64,000 nucleotides of DNA from Aquilaria yunnanensis (Eukaryota; Streptophyta; Magnoliopsida; Malvales; Thymelaeaceae): NCBI GenBank assembly GCA_039654915.1, contig CM077596.1, positions 53,876,501-53,940,500 on the forward strand. Reading direction: 5' to 3'. Position numbers and translations under genes: made by a program. The notes under the pieces were generated by a model. The model saw only the letters and a program-made list of their open reading frames with translations. It was not told the origin of the DNA and ran no database searches. Positions 21,312 through 33,539 of the stretch are shown piece after piece. Each line of letters starts with the position of its first letter. Within the stretch, counting starts at the first letter, position 1.

Positions 21312-24300
21312 CTAAGGAACCTCGGCGTCTTGAGAACTGCCAGCCTCTGTGCTTTTGTCGGTAGCCTTAGGCGCCGAGAGAGAAGAAGGTAGTTTCAAGT
21401 GCTCGATCTTGGACCAAGTCCACCGAGGCTCCTTGGGGATGTTCATGCCTTCCCGGAAGGAGAGGTCAAAATCTGGGAACTTCTGCAGAATTTGGTGCCG
21501 AACAAGACAGAAGCCGTCTTGAAAGCCCAACTTCGTCATATCATCGGACTCCCTGTTACCACCTCATAAAATGGGAGAATTACAAGTGTGTCATAATGGC
21601 TAAAAAACCATTATATTGTGTAATTCTCACCATAGTGTTTAAAGTGTGGGGGGTAAAAGGCATGATCAACACCTCCTTAAAAGTGTTCCAAGTTGGTAAC
21701 TTGGTCCCCAAGAAAAGCCTTAAGGATTGCTTGTTTGTCAAGCAACCTATGGACTTTTTTGTAAGGTTTTGGAAATTCGGGTACTCAATTGCAAAACTTT
21801 CACAAAAGAGATTTGGAGAGTTATGAGAAGGATATGAATGGTATGAAAGTGCTATTGGAGGACCAAATTGCTTATGGAAGACAACTAAGGACAAAGAAAA
21901 CACAAAAAGGCATAAAGGACCTAAGTGTTCTAATGTAGGCCTTAAGATGTCTATGTCTATGACTTAAGTCAAATGGAAGTTTTGTGGGGTTATCCCACAT
22001 AAGGAGGGCTGCTAAAGGAAGATAAGGATGGTCAAATGTGGGCCAAGAGATTAAGACTAAGAAACCATAGTCTTGTAGCAAGGAAAATGACATAAGACAA
22101 GGTTAAGACTACTTAAGTGTGTTTAGTGTACTTTTGACTATTTAAGTAGTCAAGACCACCTTTTCTCTCTAAATTTCGGCCTCCACCAGCAAAAAGAAAG
22201 CCAGCCCTCTCCTCCACACTTCCTCCATAGCCACCATACCTTCAAACTCAAAACTACTTGCAATTGAAGTCAAGGAAGCACAATTGGAAGCTATTTGGTG
22301 CTATTGCTTGAGTGCACCTAGGATCAAGCTCCAATTTCAGCATACCCATCAAGGTAAGGGTTCTCTTGCTCTCATGGGTTGTTTTCTGTATTTTCAAGCA
22401 ACCATGGAGCTAGGGCTAAGCTTGGAAGAGAGCCATGAGCTTGATGAACTAAGCTTAGTGAGGGGAGTGCACTTATTGAAGGTTTTGTGACCTAGTGTGA
22501 AGTGCACAGTGATGGCAGCGAATTTCTGGGTTTCTAGGGCCCAAAAGTTAGTACTAACTACTGTTAAAATCCTCCTAAGACCAAGCATTAGCTTGAGGAG
22601 GGCTGCCATAGTGATTTGGTTAAGTTTATTACATGTTTTACGGACTAACCTATGGTATATGTTGCTGCCACATTTCATGTGTTTGTTGTTTGTGTTTGGC
22701 TGCTGCATTTGGTTGCTATATATTGTATATATGCATTGTGGTTTCTGTGTTTTAGTGTCTTTGGATGCAGGTTTTAATGATGGTTACATTGCCTATTGAA
22801 TCCAAGTGCTACCCTTACTAAGTTTCTCAATGAAACTTACTCCCCTCAATTCTGTCATTTCAGGTCCAGCTGAAAGATCACCTTCAAACTAACCTTTGTG
22901 GTTTGAGTTTTGATCTTAAATTTCAGGTACATGAACGTCCATATGTCTAGTTATGATCTGGAAAGTTTGGTGATTTTAGGAGCACATTTGCTATTTTTAA
23001 TGGTGGTACTTACTGTGTTGTGCAGCAGCTGTCCAGCATCCTGTTTTTGGAGTCCATTGTGTCTCAGGACCTCCTGTAACCTAGGGTGCGTATTTAGCTG
23101 AGTTAAGACCATATTGTAGTGCATGTATGCATGTACATGTAGTGTATGTAAGATGAGACAAGTATGTGAACATTTGAGTAATGTTTTGGCTATGTAAGTG
23201 ATGTGGTGCAAAGCTGCCTAAGTGTGAATGATAGGCTGCTTACTTGTAAATTCTGTTTTGGCCACATAAAGTTGCTAGATGCAAGAGAATGTAATTAATA
23301 TGTGTATTGGACATATATGGGATAGCCTTGGAGGGCTTTCTCCTTGTGAATGAAGTGTTTGCATGGTTTGGAAAAATTGTATGGGCAAAATGGTCCAAAA
23401 GTTGCCAGAATTTTGACTCTGGAACTAAAGTTTAATATGTCCCTGTGTAGAATGAATATTGGTATGAAATTTTGACCACACCTAGAGAATATCTAGAGGG
23501 TTAACTGGGATTTGGAATTTCTGGATTCAGAGCCCTGTAGCCAAAGATATAATGTTGCAAAGTTGGCTGAGTTACTGTTTATTTGGTCAGAATTTCGTAA
23601 CCAACTTAAAAAATCCATAACTTGGTCCATAGGTGGGCTATTGATGTAAAACAAAATTCCTTGGTTTGCTCTAAGTCTCCAATTAATAATGGAGCAAAGA
23701 AAACATGGGGTTATGAGGCTAGAATGATACAGTTTATTAGTGGAAGTTACAGGTACAGTAGCTGGCCACTAGAACTTAACAAGATTGCCTAATGTGTGGA
23801 AGCCAAAACTATGACTTGTGCTAGTGTTTTCCTTCTTTGCTGCCATGGTGTGCATGAAATGTGAATATGTGTGTGATGGTTGGACCAATATGCATGTATT
23901 TATATAGTGCCCAAGAGGGCCACTTGGGTATGCACACTAAGGGTAGTGTTCTGATGGCCTACAGAACATTACCAATCCTGGGAGTCTAAATGCACAGTTT
24001 TGGCACCATAACTGGACTACCCCGGAGTGGGTAACACTCCCGCTTCTTGACCGCCAAATCTGCATAGTCCTTCTCCAGATCCGCGTAATCCTTCTCCAGA
24101 TCCTTGAGCTTTCTCTTCAATGCCTTCATCTTCTTCTTCTCTTCTGAAGGCTTCTTCAAAGATGCGACCTCGGCTTCGAGCTGGGCCTTTTCCTCGAGCG
24201 TCTTCGCAAGGATTGCGTCACTTTCTGACTTATCCTTTTGAATCGTTTCTACGATCGAAGTCAGCTCCGCCATCTGAGAGCTGATGTCGGAAAGTTTCTG

Positions 24301-26238
24301 GGAGGTGCCTTTCTCAAGTTCCTCTTTCTCTTTTATGAACCCCTCCCGAAGTTCAGCAATTTCCTTCTCTGAAGACTGCTTCAGCTGAGCATTGTCGGCA
24401 GCCAATGCCGAACACTGGGCCTTCGTCTTGTTGTAAAGGTCCCAGAGTGAGGCCCTCCTTTCTGACTCTTGCGCCACCTGAACACGGAGCAACCCGACAT
24501 ACCCCATCAGCTGCAAAAAAAGCAAACAAAGGGAAAATGATGCTAAGTAAAAAGCAAAGGCGAAATTGGCACTGAGGAAATAGTGAAGTGTACCTGGGCG
24601 GCATGTTCAGTGAGTTTGGCGGCCAAAGAGATGTCGCCTGGGTACCGTAAGGGCCTTGTAAGAGGCCTCAGTAAACACCCCTTTGCACATCTGCCTGGCC
24701 ATCTCAGGACAGTCCTCGGAGTACATTTTCATGTCCTCCGTGAACGTCCAGAAGGGCTCCTTCGGAACTTTCCCTGCTGGGACTTTGGCATCCCGAAGGG
24801 CCCTCTTGCGGGCGTGTTCGGCAACCCAGTCAGGAGCGGCCACCTCCGCTGCACAACAAAGCAGAAAAATTGGTTAAGACCAGAAAACTCTTAAGGATTT
24901 ACAAGAGAGAAAAGGTTCTTCAACAAAGTACAAACCTGCTTGCACCTCGGTAACGTCGTCGTCAAGAATCGACGTCGCCTCAGTAGAGATCCCCTTGCCT
25001 CTTATTTGGCGCCGTTCCTCGGCAGAAGGGGTCTCCTCCCCATCGCCCTCCAGAAGAGCATGCAAAGGCGTGGGGCTTTAAGGAAGGACGTCGGAAGAAG
25101 GGACGTCGATAGAAGGAACCTCGGGCAAAGGGGCAGCAGGGTCTTCGGGCTCCTCGCCTACCTCCTCCGGAATTTGCGGAAGAGAGGAAGGTGCAGCTTT
25201 CTTTGCCCGTTTGGAAGGAGGGCCGGCCGAAGTCTGCTTCCGCCTCCGAGAGGCGGCCTTCTTTGTCTGTTGGCCCCTCTCGGCCTGCCCGGTAAAAAGA
25301 GCCTTGTAGAAGGCAGCCGCATCATCGCCCATCTCTGAATAAAGAAAAGGAAGATCAGTGTAAGTCCAAGATGAAGTTATGAAGGAAAAAATGAGAAAGT
25401 AACTTACTCTCGTAAAAAGACTCATAAGTCTCTTTCCCCCGAAGGAGTTTCACGAGCCAGGAGTCCTTCCCCGAAGAAGCCGGTTTTGGCATGTTGAGGT
25501 CCGTCACATGCTCCTTTACCACCTTGAGTTCCCGAAGGACCTCTTCGGTCATGAGCCTCCAGTTGATCGGAAAGGGGTAAAAGGCACGAGGAGAGACCTC
25601 GGCAGCCCAGTCAGAGCTGGCCCAGATGCGCCTGTCGAAGTCCTCAAAGATAGGTGCTACGTCGGCGTCTAGCAGTATCTTCGGGTCAACAACATCCATC
25701 TTGAGCCTCCCCTGAGCCCACTTGGTCGGGACGTGCGACCAAGCCTCCGAATTCTTTAGGAAAAAGAATTTTTGTTGCCACCCTCGCCAGCTGTCTTTGG
25801 TGGCGAAGGTGAACGTATACTTTTTGCTCTCGGATCCCCGAGGTAGCATAAAGTAGAAGCCACCCTTCGGGACCACGAAGAGCTTGTAGTACTGAAGAAA
25901 AACTACAAAGTGAGGTTTTATTTTGAAAACGCCGCACATACAGAGGAAGGCATTGAAATAGCAGTACGAGTTCGGTGGGAGTTGGTTAACGGCAATGCCA
26001 TGGAAGTTGCAGAACGCGCTAACCATCTCCGGGGGGGATACCGAAGTCCGGCCTTCAGTTGGGCTCGAAAAACGGTGATTTCATCACTTCGGTTGGAGAA
26101 AGGAAATTGGTCAGGATGGGGCAACCTCGTCACAGAGTAAGAGGGTAAGAAAAACTTTTTCTTCCACTTCGCTAGTTTTGCCGGAGTAGTGCAGCAAGGG
26201 TGAGAAAGAAGAGGTTGCCAACTCTCGGGAACAAGCAT
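21312..26238 (-). pseudogene. Opposite-strand accessory gene of element C (PF04195-like plus coiled coil), interrupted by D1
   Basis: Spliced length about 730 codons. Exon 1 (26238-25408): LPPNSYCYFNAFLCMCGVF, PKGGFYFMLPRGSESKKY, PFPINWRLMTEEVLREL. Introns: 25335-25407 (73 nt), 24849-24935 (87 nt) and 24511-24593 (83 nt), all GT...AG. Exon 2 has a basic KKAASRRRK linker, exon 3 the EPFWTFTEDM segment, and exon 4 a long Lys/Glu coiled coil (about 24060-24460) with a 21-bp internal duplication (DLEKDYA twice). The tail GFQDGFCLVRHQ lies beyond D1 at 21312-21539. Breaks: a one-base loss in a C run near 26033 shifts the frame between RYPP and the next segment, and D1 splits exon 4. The ATG at 26238 matches the ATG position in B. 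Role unknown. Confidence 0.8.
21554..24036 (+). mobile_element. D1: orphan LTR-like unit (probable solo LTR of an unseen retrotransposon)
   Basis: 2483 bp, beginning TGTTACCACCTC and ending GAGTGGGTAACA (terminal TGTTACC/GGTAACA), flanked by the 5-bp duplication CTCCC (21549-21553 and 24037-24041). It has no convincing ORF, no internal LTR pair, no primer site and no polypurine tract. TG...CA ends, a 5-bp duplication and 2.5 kb length fit a solo LTR of a long-LTR gypsy element. A TATTTAAG box near 22139 and a leader-like pyrimidine-rich stretch suggest plus orientation. A second copy, D2, lies at 50327-51813. A non-autonomous element without coding sequence is the alternative. Confidence 0.8.
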
Positions 26239-26482
26239 GATGAAAACGAGTTCGGGAAAAGCAAGGAAAATGAGTTCGGGAAAAACAAAGAAGAAGCTTT
26301 GAAAAAAGCAAACGGACTAAAACCCACCAAAGGTCTTGCCGGAATCTGGATTTCTGGAAGCCGTCGTGAAAAGTGGTCGGAAAAACGCCTGAAAAAGGAG
26401 AACCGCTGCGGAAAACCGGGAGAAAATTAGAAGGCAAAAGAAAGTAAAAGCAGAAGCAGAAAGAGGGTTATGACAGGACTGA

Positions 26483-26490
26483 TATATATA
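26483..26490 (-). promoter_or_regulatory. TATA box of the opposite-strand gene in element C
   Basis: TATATATA about 245 bp upstream of the ATG at 26238, matching the arrangement in A and B. The copia G insertion at 26646 lies only about 155 bp further upstream, so it separates this promoter from any more distal control sequence. Confidence 0.65.
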
Positions 26491-26645
26491 GGCCGAGAAG
26501 GCCAGGAGAACCGTCATCATTAGTACCCCTCGGAAGGCGAAGCGTCGCCATAACTGCTAAGAGCGCCTGAAAAGTCGCATCTGCCGTACTCAGTGCATTC
26601 TTACCCAATAAAAGTGCGCCATGTGTCAGCCATCGCGCAGCAAAC

Positions 26646-28061
26646 TGTTGGGTTTCGGGAGCCAAACAGCGCAGCGGAATTTAACCGAAACCCTCCAGGA
26701 TCCAAGTGAAACGGGGTAAACCGGGTGTTCGAAAATTTCATACCTAATTTTCGGTTGAGATCTCTCACTCAACTGTAGAGTCGAATCACAAAACCTGAAC
26801 AGTTGACGTGTTCAGGCTCTCTATGGTATCCACACGAGCCTCTCGGGATCACCACGCTTCCACCACGTCCCGGCAGATGCGTTTCTCTTGCACTCGCAGT
26901 GCTAGCTTGCGTCCTCCAAGGAATTGCAAGAGAAGAGTGTGGCTGTCCTTTTGGGAGGCTAGGGCAAGGAGACCTGCGAATTTCTCACTTAAAATTTGTA
27001 TTTATAGTGAGACTCAACTTCCAGGCCTAATGGGTTTCAAAGCCCTAATCCAATTAGGATTTAATTTCGGGCTTAATAATGGCTCAACTCCTTGGCCCAT
27101 TATTAATACGAAATTAAAGTGAAACCATAACCCAAATAATTAGCCCATGCACTCTAATGATCCAAATAGCTCTACGTGTGCGACCCAATAGGCTCTTGCC
27201 ATGTTGGCAATGATCATAAATCACATTTATGATCATAAGCAATGAGCGGTGTCTAGCAACACATCATTGCTACCCAAGTGACAAGATTGTCGGTGAATCG
27301 ACTAAACCTTTATGATCATCACCGATATATGCCATTGTCCCTTTGTCCAAGATATCAAGACTAAGCACAAGACATGGAATGTGTCACTCTCGTATAGCCC
27401 AATCTTCGGTTTCTTGATTACCGAGTAGACCAAATTAAACTGACGACATTGATATCATATATCAACTCATCGGAGCATGGCCATGCATTTTCTAAGTCTT
27501 ACTCTATCAAGGGGCCCAAAGATATCACTCCCGTTACATAGGAGGGACAAATCCCATCTTGATGATACAAATCCCTCCGCATGATATGTGACATACCCAA
27601 TGACCTCCTTCAAGTTCACTCAGTTACGAGCAACAAAGGAAAGTATCAAAGTATGTGACTCACATGTAGGGAACCTTGATGATCTTAGGTCGAAGGACTA
27701 CATATACCATGATCACTATGAGAATCACTTATGACACTCATATAACGATCCATGAAGTGTTCTCATGGTGGGTCGGTCCAGTACACAAGTTCTCCAACTT
27801 GTACCCATATGTAGACTACATATCTCATATTAGTCTCCACATATGCTAGTCATTATGTATTATTGCAACCCGCTCCACAATAATACTAGACTAGGGACGT
27901 TTAAGAATATCATTATTCTAGGGTTACAATTATGTTTATTATGTTACGCAGAAACAAAACAACAAACAAAATTGCTGGATTAATGCCTCAATAAAATATC
28001 ATGACTCAATTTGCAAAAATACAATCATCTCATGATTGGCTTTTTGGGCACAACACTAACA
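26646..28061 (-). repeat. 3' LTR of element G
   Basis: 1416 bp, identical to 33553-34968 except for two bases. Plus-strand ends are TGTTGGGTTTCGG and CACTAACA. The stop codon of the polyprotein uses its first bases. Confidence 0.97.
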
Positions 28062-31000
28062 ATCTCCCACTTGCACTAAAAGCCAATCATCCATGTATCT
28101 AATACCGATGGATCTAGAATGGCTATCATGCTTCTGCTGCGTAAGGGGCTTTGTCAGTGGATCAGCAATGTTGCTGTCTGTCGAAGTCCTGCATATCCTT
28201 ACATCACCCCTCTCGATGATCTCCCTGATGAGATGATAGCGTCGGAGTATGTGTTTGGATCGCTGGTGAGATCGAGGTTCCTTAGCCTGTGCGATTGCTC
28301 CATTGTTGTCACAATAGAGCTCTATCGGGTCAACAATGCTTGGAACCACTCCAAGTTCAGTGATGAACTTCTTGATCCAAACTGCCTCCTTCGCAGCATC
28401 AGAGGCGGCAATGTACTCAGATTCTGTTGTAGAGTCAGCTACTGTCTCTTGCTTTGAACTCTTCCAGCTTACAGCACCACCACCAATACAAAACACATAA
28501 CCAGATTGCGATCTAAAATCATCCTTATCGGATTGGAAGCTTGCATCGGTGTAACCCCTTACAACGAGCTCATCTTCACCTCCAAAGACCAAGAATGCAT
28601 CCTTAGTCCTTCGTAAGTACTTAAGGATGTTCTTAACAGCTGTCCAGTGACTTTTACCGGTGTTCGATTGGTACCTACTCGTCATGCTCAAAGCATATGA
28701 GACATCAGGACGAGTACATATCATGGCATACATGATAGATCCAATTGCTGAGGCATATGGAATCTTACTCATGCGCTCTCTCTCCTCGGTTGTACTCGGA
28801 CACTGAGATCTAGAAAGAGTGATACCATGTGACATGGGCAAGAATCCTTTCTTGGAATCTTGCATGCTAAACCTCTTTAGCACCTTGTCAATATATATAC
28901 TTTGACTTAGGCCAAGAAGCTTTCTAGATCTATCTCTATAGATCCTGATGCCTAACACATAGGCTGCTTCACCCAAGTCCTTCATAGAGAAACATTTCCT
29001 TAGCCAAGTCTTCACAGACTGTAGCTCAGGAATGTCATTCCCGATGAGTAGTATGTCATCTACATACAACACCAAGAAGACAATAGCGCTCCCACTAACC
29101 TTCTTGTAGACACAAGGTTCATCTTCATTTTTGATAAAACCAAACTCTTTGATTGCATCATCAAAACGAAGATTCCAACTTCGAGAAGCTTGCTTCAGTC
29201 CATAAATGGACCTTTGCAATTTGCACACTTTATTGGCATTCCCAGGAGTGACAAAACCCTCAGGCTGTGTCATGTACACATCCTCAAGTAGCTTTCCATT
29301 TAGGAATGCAGTTTTGACATCCATTTGCCATATCTCATAATCATAGTGTGCAGCAATAGCAAACAAAATTCGGATGGATTTAAGCATAGCAACTGGTGAA
29401 AAAGTTTCATCATAGTCAATACCATGAATTTGCTTGAAACCTTTTGCAACCAATCTTCCCTTAAAGGTAATCACATTACCATCCATGTCAGTTTTCTTCT
29501 TGAAAACCCATTTGCACCCTATAGGTTTTACCCCTTCAGGTGGGTCAACCAAAGTCCATACTTGGTTTTCATACATGGATTCCATCTCGGATTTCATGGC
29601 CATTAGCCACTTCTCAGAGTCAGGCCCCGACATAGCTTGTTGGTAGGTTGTGGGCTCATCTTGATCCATGAGCATCACATCACCGGTGTGAGTCACGAGA
29701 AATCCATATCTCTCGGGCTCACGCCGAATCCTACCAGTCCTACGTGGGCTTTGTGCTACAGGAACAGACTCTTGAACCACAACATCTTGTGGTGTCTGTT
29801 CAGGTTCCATTTCAGGTTCGATGTCTTCTTGTTGTTCTTGAATTTCTTCAAGTTCTACTTTCCTCCCACTAGTTCCTTTAGAGATAAACTCTTTCTCCAA
29901 AAAGACACCAGTTCGAGCAACAAACACTTTTTGCTCAGAGGGATTGTAGAAATAGTAACCCTTTGTTTCTTTGGGATACCCAACAAAAAGACATTTTTGA
30001 GATTTGGGCCCTAGTTTGTTAGAGGATTGACGTTTTACATAAACATCACAGCCCCAAATCTTCATAAAAGACAAATTGGGACGCCTCCCACTCCATATCT
30101 CATATGGTGTCTTTTGAACCGATTTAGATGGAACTCGGTTTAGTGTAAAAGCGGCTGTCTCTAGAGCATGTCCCCAAAAGGAGTTTAGAAGGTCAGCTTG
30201 ACTCATCATGGAGCGAACCATGTCTAACAGAGTTCGATTTCTCCTTTCAGAAACACCATTCCATTGAGGTGTACCTGGCGGAGTGAGTTGTGATATTATA
30301 CCACACTCTTTCAGATAGTCAAGGAATTCTCGATCCAAGTACTCTCCACCTCGATCTGATCGAAGCAGTTTGATACTCTTCCCGAGTTGATTCTCTACTT
30401 CATTCTTGAATTCTTTGAACTTTTCAAAGGATTCTGACTTATGTCTCATAAGATACACATAGCCATATCTGCTGAAGTCATCAGTGAAAGTAATGAAGTA
30501 TTGGGAACCTCCTCTAGCTTGTGTAGACATAGGGCCACATACATCACTATGTATGAGTCCTAGTAAGTCATTAGCCCTTTCACTTTGCCCTGTGAATGGG
30601 GCTTTGGTCATCTTGCCCAACAAACATGACTCACATGTCTCATATGATTCAAAATCAAATGAGTCCAAGAGTCCATCCTTATGGAGCTTGGATATGCGGG
30701 TCTCATTTATATGGCCCAAGCGACAGTGCCAGAGATAGGTCAAGTTTGAATCATTTAATCTGACCTTCTTGGTATTCACATTATAGATTGGATCTTCAAG
30801 GTCTAGAACATACAACCCATTGCTAAGTTGAGCACTACCATAAAAGATTTCATTCAAATAAATAGAACAACATTTGTCCTTTATTATAAATGAAAAACCT
30901 TTCTTGTCCAAACAAGAAACAGAAATCAAATTTCTACTAATAGTAGGCACAAAGTAGCAGTTGTCTAATTCTAAAACTAATCCACTAGGTAAAGTGAGAA

Positions 31001-32027
31001 CATATGTCCCTATGGCTAAGGCAGCAACCCTTGCTCCATTTCCAACACGTAGGTCCACTTCACCTCGGGCCAATCTTCTACTTCTACTTAGATCCTGCAC
31101 ATTTGCACAAATGTGAGATCCACATCCAGTATCCAATACCCAAGATGAGGAAGTAGAAAAGTTAGCCTCTATAACAAAAATACCTGAAGTGGAAGTCTTA
31201 CTTCCCTTTTCCTTAGCAAGTTCTTCAAGATAGAGCTTGCAGTTGTGCTTCCAGTGTCCAGGTTGCTTACAATGGAAGCACTCCCCTTCCTTTGCCACAC
31301 CACCCTTTGGTTTCAGTGCAGCTGAAGAAGAACTAGCATTAGACTTTCCATTAGCTTTATCCTTCTTCTTGTTGGCTTTTCCCTTTCCCTTGCCCTTTTG
31401 AACCATCAAAATGGGCTTAGCCTTCTTAAGGTTTTGCTCAGCAGTTCTCAACATGTTGAGCAATTCAGGGAGGGACTTGTCAAGGTCGTTCATGTTATAG
31501 TTCATGACGAACTGACTGTAGCTTTCAGGCAACGATTGCAAGACTACATCAATAGCCAACTCTTTCTGAAGAGCAAATCCCAAATTCTCAAGATTCTCAA
31601 TGTACCCAATCATCTTGAGCACATGAGGACCCACGGGACTTCCCTCAGACATCTTGCACTGAAACAATGCCTTAGAGGTCTCAAACCTCTCATGCCTAGC
31701 TTGCTCTTGGAAAAGCATTTTGAGATGTTCGATCATATCGAACGCCCCCATGTTCTCATGTTGCTTCTGAAGCTCAGATTCCATGGTAATAAGCATGAGG
31801 CATGCAACATCCAAAGCATCATCAGAATGCCTCTTGTGAGCATCCCTTTCAGCTCTTGGAGCAGTGGCAGTAGGCTCATTCAGAATGGGCTGCTCTAGGA
31901 CATATGCCTTTCTCTCTTGTTTGAGGACTATCCTCAAGTTTCGGTACCATTTGAGAAAGTTGGTCCCATTCAGTTTTTCCTTCTCAAGGATCGATCGCAA
32001 CGAAAGTGTCGATGTGTTTTGTGCCAT
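28056..32027 (-). CDS. Ty1/copia Gag-Pol polyprotein (capsid, protease, integrase, RT, RNase H), intact
   Basis: 1323 residues without a break. Gag spans about 1-265, with a CCHC knuckle CFHCKQPGHWKHNC at 250-263 after a Lys/Gly-rich stretch (KGKGKGKANKKK). Protease is LDTG at 298-301. Integrase has H/C residues at 433-468, then D495, D558 and E594 (QWNGVSERRNR). RT spans about 825-1070 with YVDD at 988-991. RNase H has D1161, E1202 and D1240. The order protease-integrase-RT-RNase H defines Ty1/copia. All catalytic residues checked are present. The ORF ends two codons inside the 3' LTR: TGT TAG are the first six LTR bases on this strand. The start at 32027 is the first ATG of a Gag with a normal N-terminus (M-A-Q-N-T-S-T-L). 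Confidence 0.97.
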   Translation of the reverse strand: MAQNTSTLSLRSILEKEKLNGTNFLKWYRNLRIVLKQERKAYVLEQPILNEPTATAPRAERDAHKRHSDDALDVACLMLITMESELQKQHENMGAFDMIEHLKMLFQEQARHERFETSKALFQCKMSEGSPVGPHVLKMIGYIENLENLGFALQKELAIDVVLQSLPESYSQFVMNYNMNDLDKSLPELLNMLRTAEQNLKKAKPILMVQKGKGKGKANKKKDKANGKSNASSSSAALKPKGGVAKEGECFHCKQPGHWKHNCKLYLEELAKEKGSKTSTSGIFVIEANFSTSSSWVLDTGCGSHICANVQDLSRSRRLARGEVDLRVGNGARVAALAIGTYVLTLPSGLVLELDNCYFVPTISRNLISVSCLDKKGFSFIIKDKCCSIYLNEIFYGSAQLSNGLYVLDLEDPIYNVNTKKVRLNDSNLTYLWHCRLGHINETRISKLHKDGLLDSFDFESYETCESCLLGKMTKAPFTGQSERANDLLGLIHSDVCGPMSTQARGGSQYFITFTDDFSRYGYVYLMRHKSESFEKFKEFKNEVENQLGKSIKLLRSDRGGEYLDREFLDYLKECGIISQLTPPGTPQWNGVSERRNRTLLDMVRSMMSQADLLNSFWGHALETAAFTLNRVPSKSVQKTPYEIWSGRRPNLSFMKIWGCDVYVKRQSSNKLGPKSQKCLFVGYPKETKGYYFYNPSEQKVFVARTGVFLEKEFISKGTSGRKVELEEIQEQQEDIEPEMEPEQTPQDVVVQESVPVAQSPRRTGRIRREPERYGFLVTHTGDVMLMDQDEPTTYQQAMSGPDSEKWLMAMKSEMESMYENQVWTLVDPPEGVKPIGCKWVFKKKTDMDGNVITFKGRLVAKGFKQIHGIDYDETFSPVAMLKSIRILFAIAAHYDYEIWQMDVKTAFLNGKLLEDVYMTQPEGFVTPGNANKVCKLQRSIYGLKQASRSWNLRFDDAIKEFGFIKNEDEPCVYKKVSGSAIVFLVLYVDDILLIGNDIPELQSVKTWLRKCFSMKDLGEAAYVLGIRIYRDRSRKLLGLSQSIYIDKVLKRFSMQDSKKGFLPMSHGITLSRSQCPSTTEERERMSKIPYASAIGSIMYAMICTRPDVSYALSMTSRYQSNTGKSHWTAVKNILKYLRRTKDAFLVFGGEDELVVRGYTDASFQSDKDDFRSQSGYVFCIGGGAVSWKSSKQETVADSTTESEYIAASDAAKEAVWIKKFITELGVVPSIVDPIELYCDNNGAIAQAKEPRSHQRSKHILRRYHLIREIIERGDVRICRTSTDSNIADPLTKPLTQQKHDSHSRSIGIRYMDDWLLVQVGDC
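28062..28071 (-). other. Polypurine tract of element G
   Basis: The minus strand reads AAGTGGGAGAT directly before the LTR start TGTTAG. It lies inside the last codons of the polyprotein ORF. Confidence 0.8.
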
Positions 32028-33539
32028 GGTTATCTACAACAGTAAATATGCAGTGTAAGAGTCATGTATTTTAATTCATTTAATAAGGACTTTTATTAAA
32101 CGATACTCCCACTATTTTCCTCAAAATAATAACCCTCGGTATTATTTCGGAACACCTTGGCGCTAAGGTATTCTAGCGGGCCAAGATCCATATTTGACCA
32201 CAACCTGAGTCAGCTTTGGCTTTTCTCTCAAGTTACAGCTATTTAGGTAGGCAACTCATTGCCAATTGCGTCTTATGCAACTCTTGGATAGTTGGGTGAA
32301 CAACACTTGTCCAAGCTCATCTCATGAACTTAAGCCCAACTCTATGCCTCTAAGTCCCTAATCCTATTAGGATGACTTAGTTAAGTCGAACCCAAAGTTA
32401 GCAGTTTGGATATCACTATTATCCCATCGCGCCTTACCAAGATGAACATAGGTGCTTTGCTTTGGCAGACCCACCTAATGTTGATCAAAGTCTTGACGAG
32501 TGCCAACATTTGGAAGGCATCACATTTACTGACTTAATATTTGTTTGAGGGATTTTTCTTTTGATCTCACCAATTTGTTATCTCCGGTTGTTTTATACAT
32601 GCATCACATACAAATATAAAACATGCATCTCATGCTTACAAGAAATAAACGTGACATGGTTATAGCCCAAACTATGCGATATTCTCAAGCTAATGAGAAT
32701 ATCATAAAAGCCTAAGAAAAGAAAAGAGTCTTCACAAGCTCATTCTCTTCCTTTCTTGGCTGCCTTTTTGTTGTCACCTCCTTGGACATACCACCTTGGA
32801 CGATCCCATAATGCACCATTACATCAATAATAGAAACCTCGAGTTACATTCGAGGGGAGTAAGGTGAGAAGAGAATGTACAATGAGAGTGATAAGAAAAG
32901 GCACGACTCGCAGGCCGTATTTACAAGTACAACCAATCAAGGGCTATAACCATGCACCATGCTTCAAACACCAATAAGCATATTATGTCAAATCTCATTC
33001 AACAAAGATGCATGCCAATTTTCGCGTGTTGATTAACCAGTTTTTATTTATGTGGCGCTTCGCATACGGCGGTCCCGCTGGCCGGTCAGCGGGCGGTGGT
33101 TCCGCTGACCGGTCAGCGGACGGGGTCAAGGGGAGCCGCCCTTGCGGGGGGCGTGGGGGGCAGCGCCCCCCGGCACAAAAAATTGTCTTACAATTGCTTA
33201 GCCCGAAATCTTTTATTTCGAGAAAGTAGGCACCCGAGACTCCTCCATTCGAGCCACCAAAAATACCTTACTTTCGGTGCCCGAACAGGCCGAATCCGAA
33301 CAAACCTAGGGTTTTTGCAACTATTGCAAGAATCCTAATCCATATAGGTATCTCATACCTATCAATTTCGGTTAATCTCATTAACCAATTTGTGTCGTTT
33401 CTTCATATATCTCATATGTTCATTACAAATTCCGGTTTCATGCATCATGAATCAATCTAATTAATCATGGCCGAAAACCAATCGAAGACATAGCATCATG
33501 CGATTCAACACTCAATCCCGATTTAGGGTTTCACCAGTA
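32028..33539 (-). other. Leader of element G with GC-rich palindrome island
   Basis: About 1.5 kb of untranslated sequence between primer site and Gag. Most is AT-rich and featureless, but 33075-33171 is strongly GC-rich and holds three inverted repeats. These are an imperfect palindrome at 33075-33092, a perfect 18-bp palindrome CCGCTGACCGGTCAGCGG at 33102-33119, and a 7-bp-stem hairpin GGGGGGC-AGC-GCCCCCC at 33155-33171. Position in the genomic RNA leader suggests packaging, dimerisation or translation control, but this is inference. Confidence 0.7.

Noticed and set aside
21554..24036. D1 as a MITE, Helitron or other DNA transposon
   Set aside because: TG...CA ends with a 5-bp duplication in both copies, short terminal repeats and 2.5 kb length fit an LTR better.
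26803..27122. ORFs of 75 and 104 codons repeated at 33710-34029
   Set aside because: They lie in both LTRs of G on the strand opposite to its transcription and lack any conserved domain.
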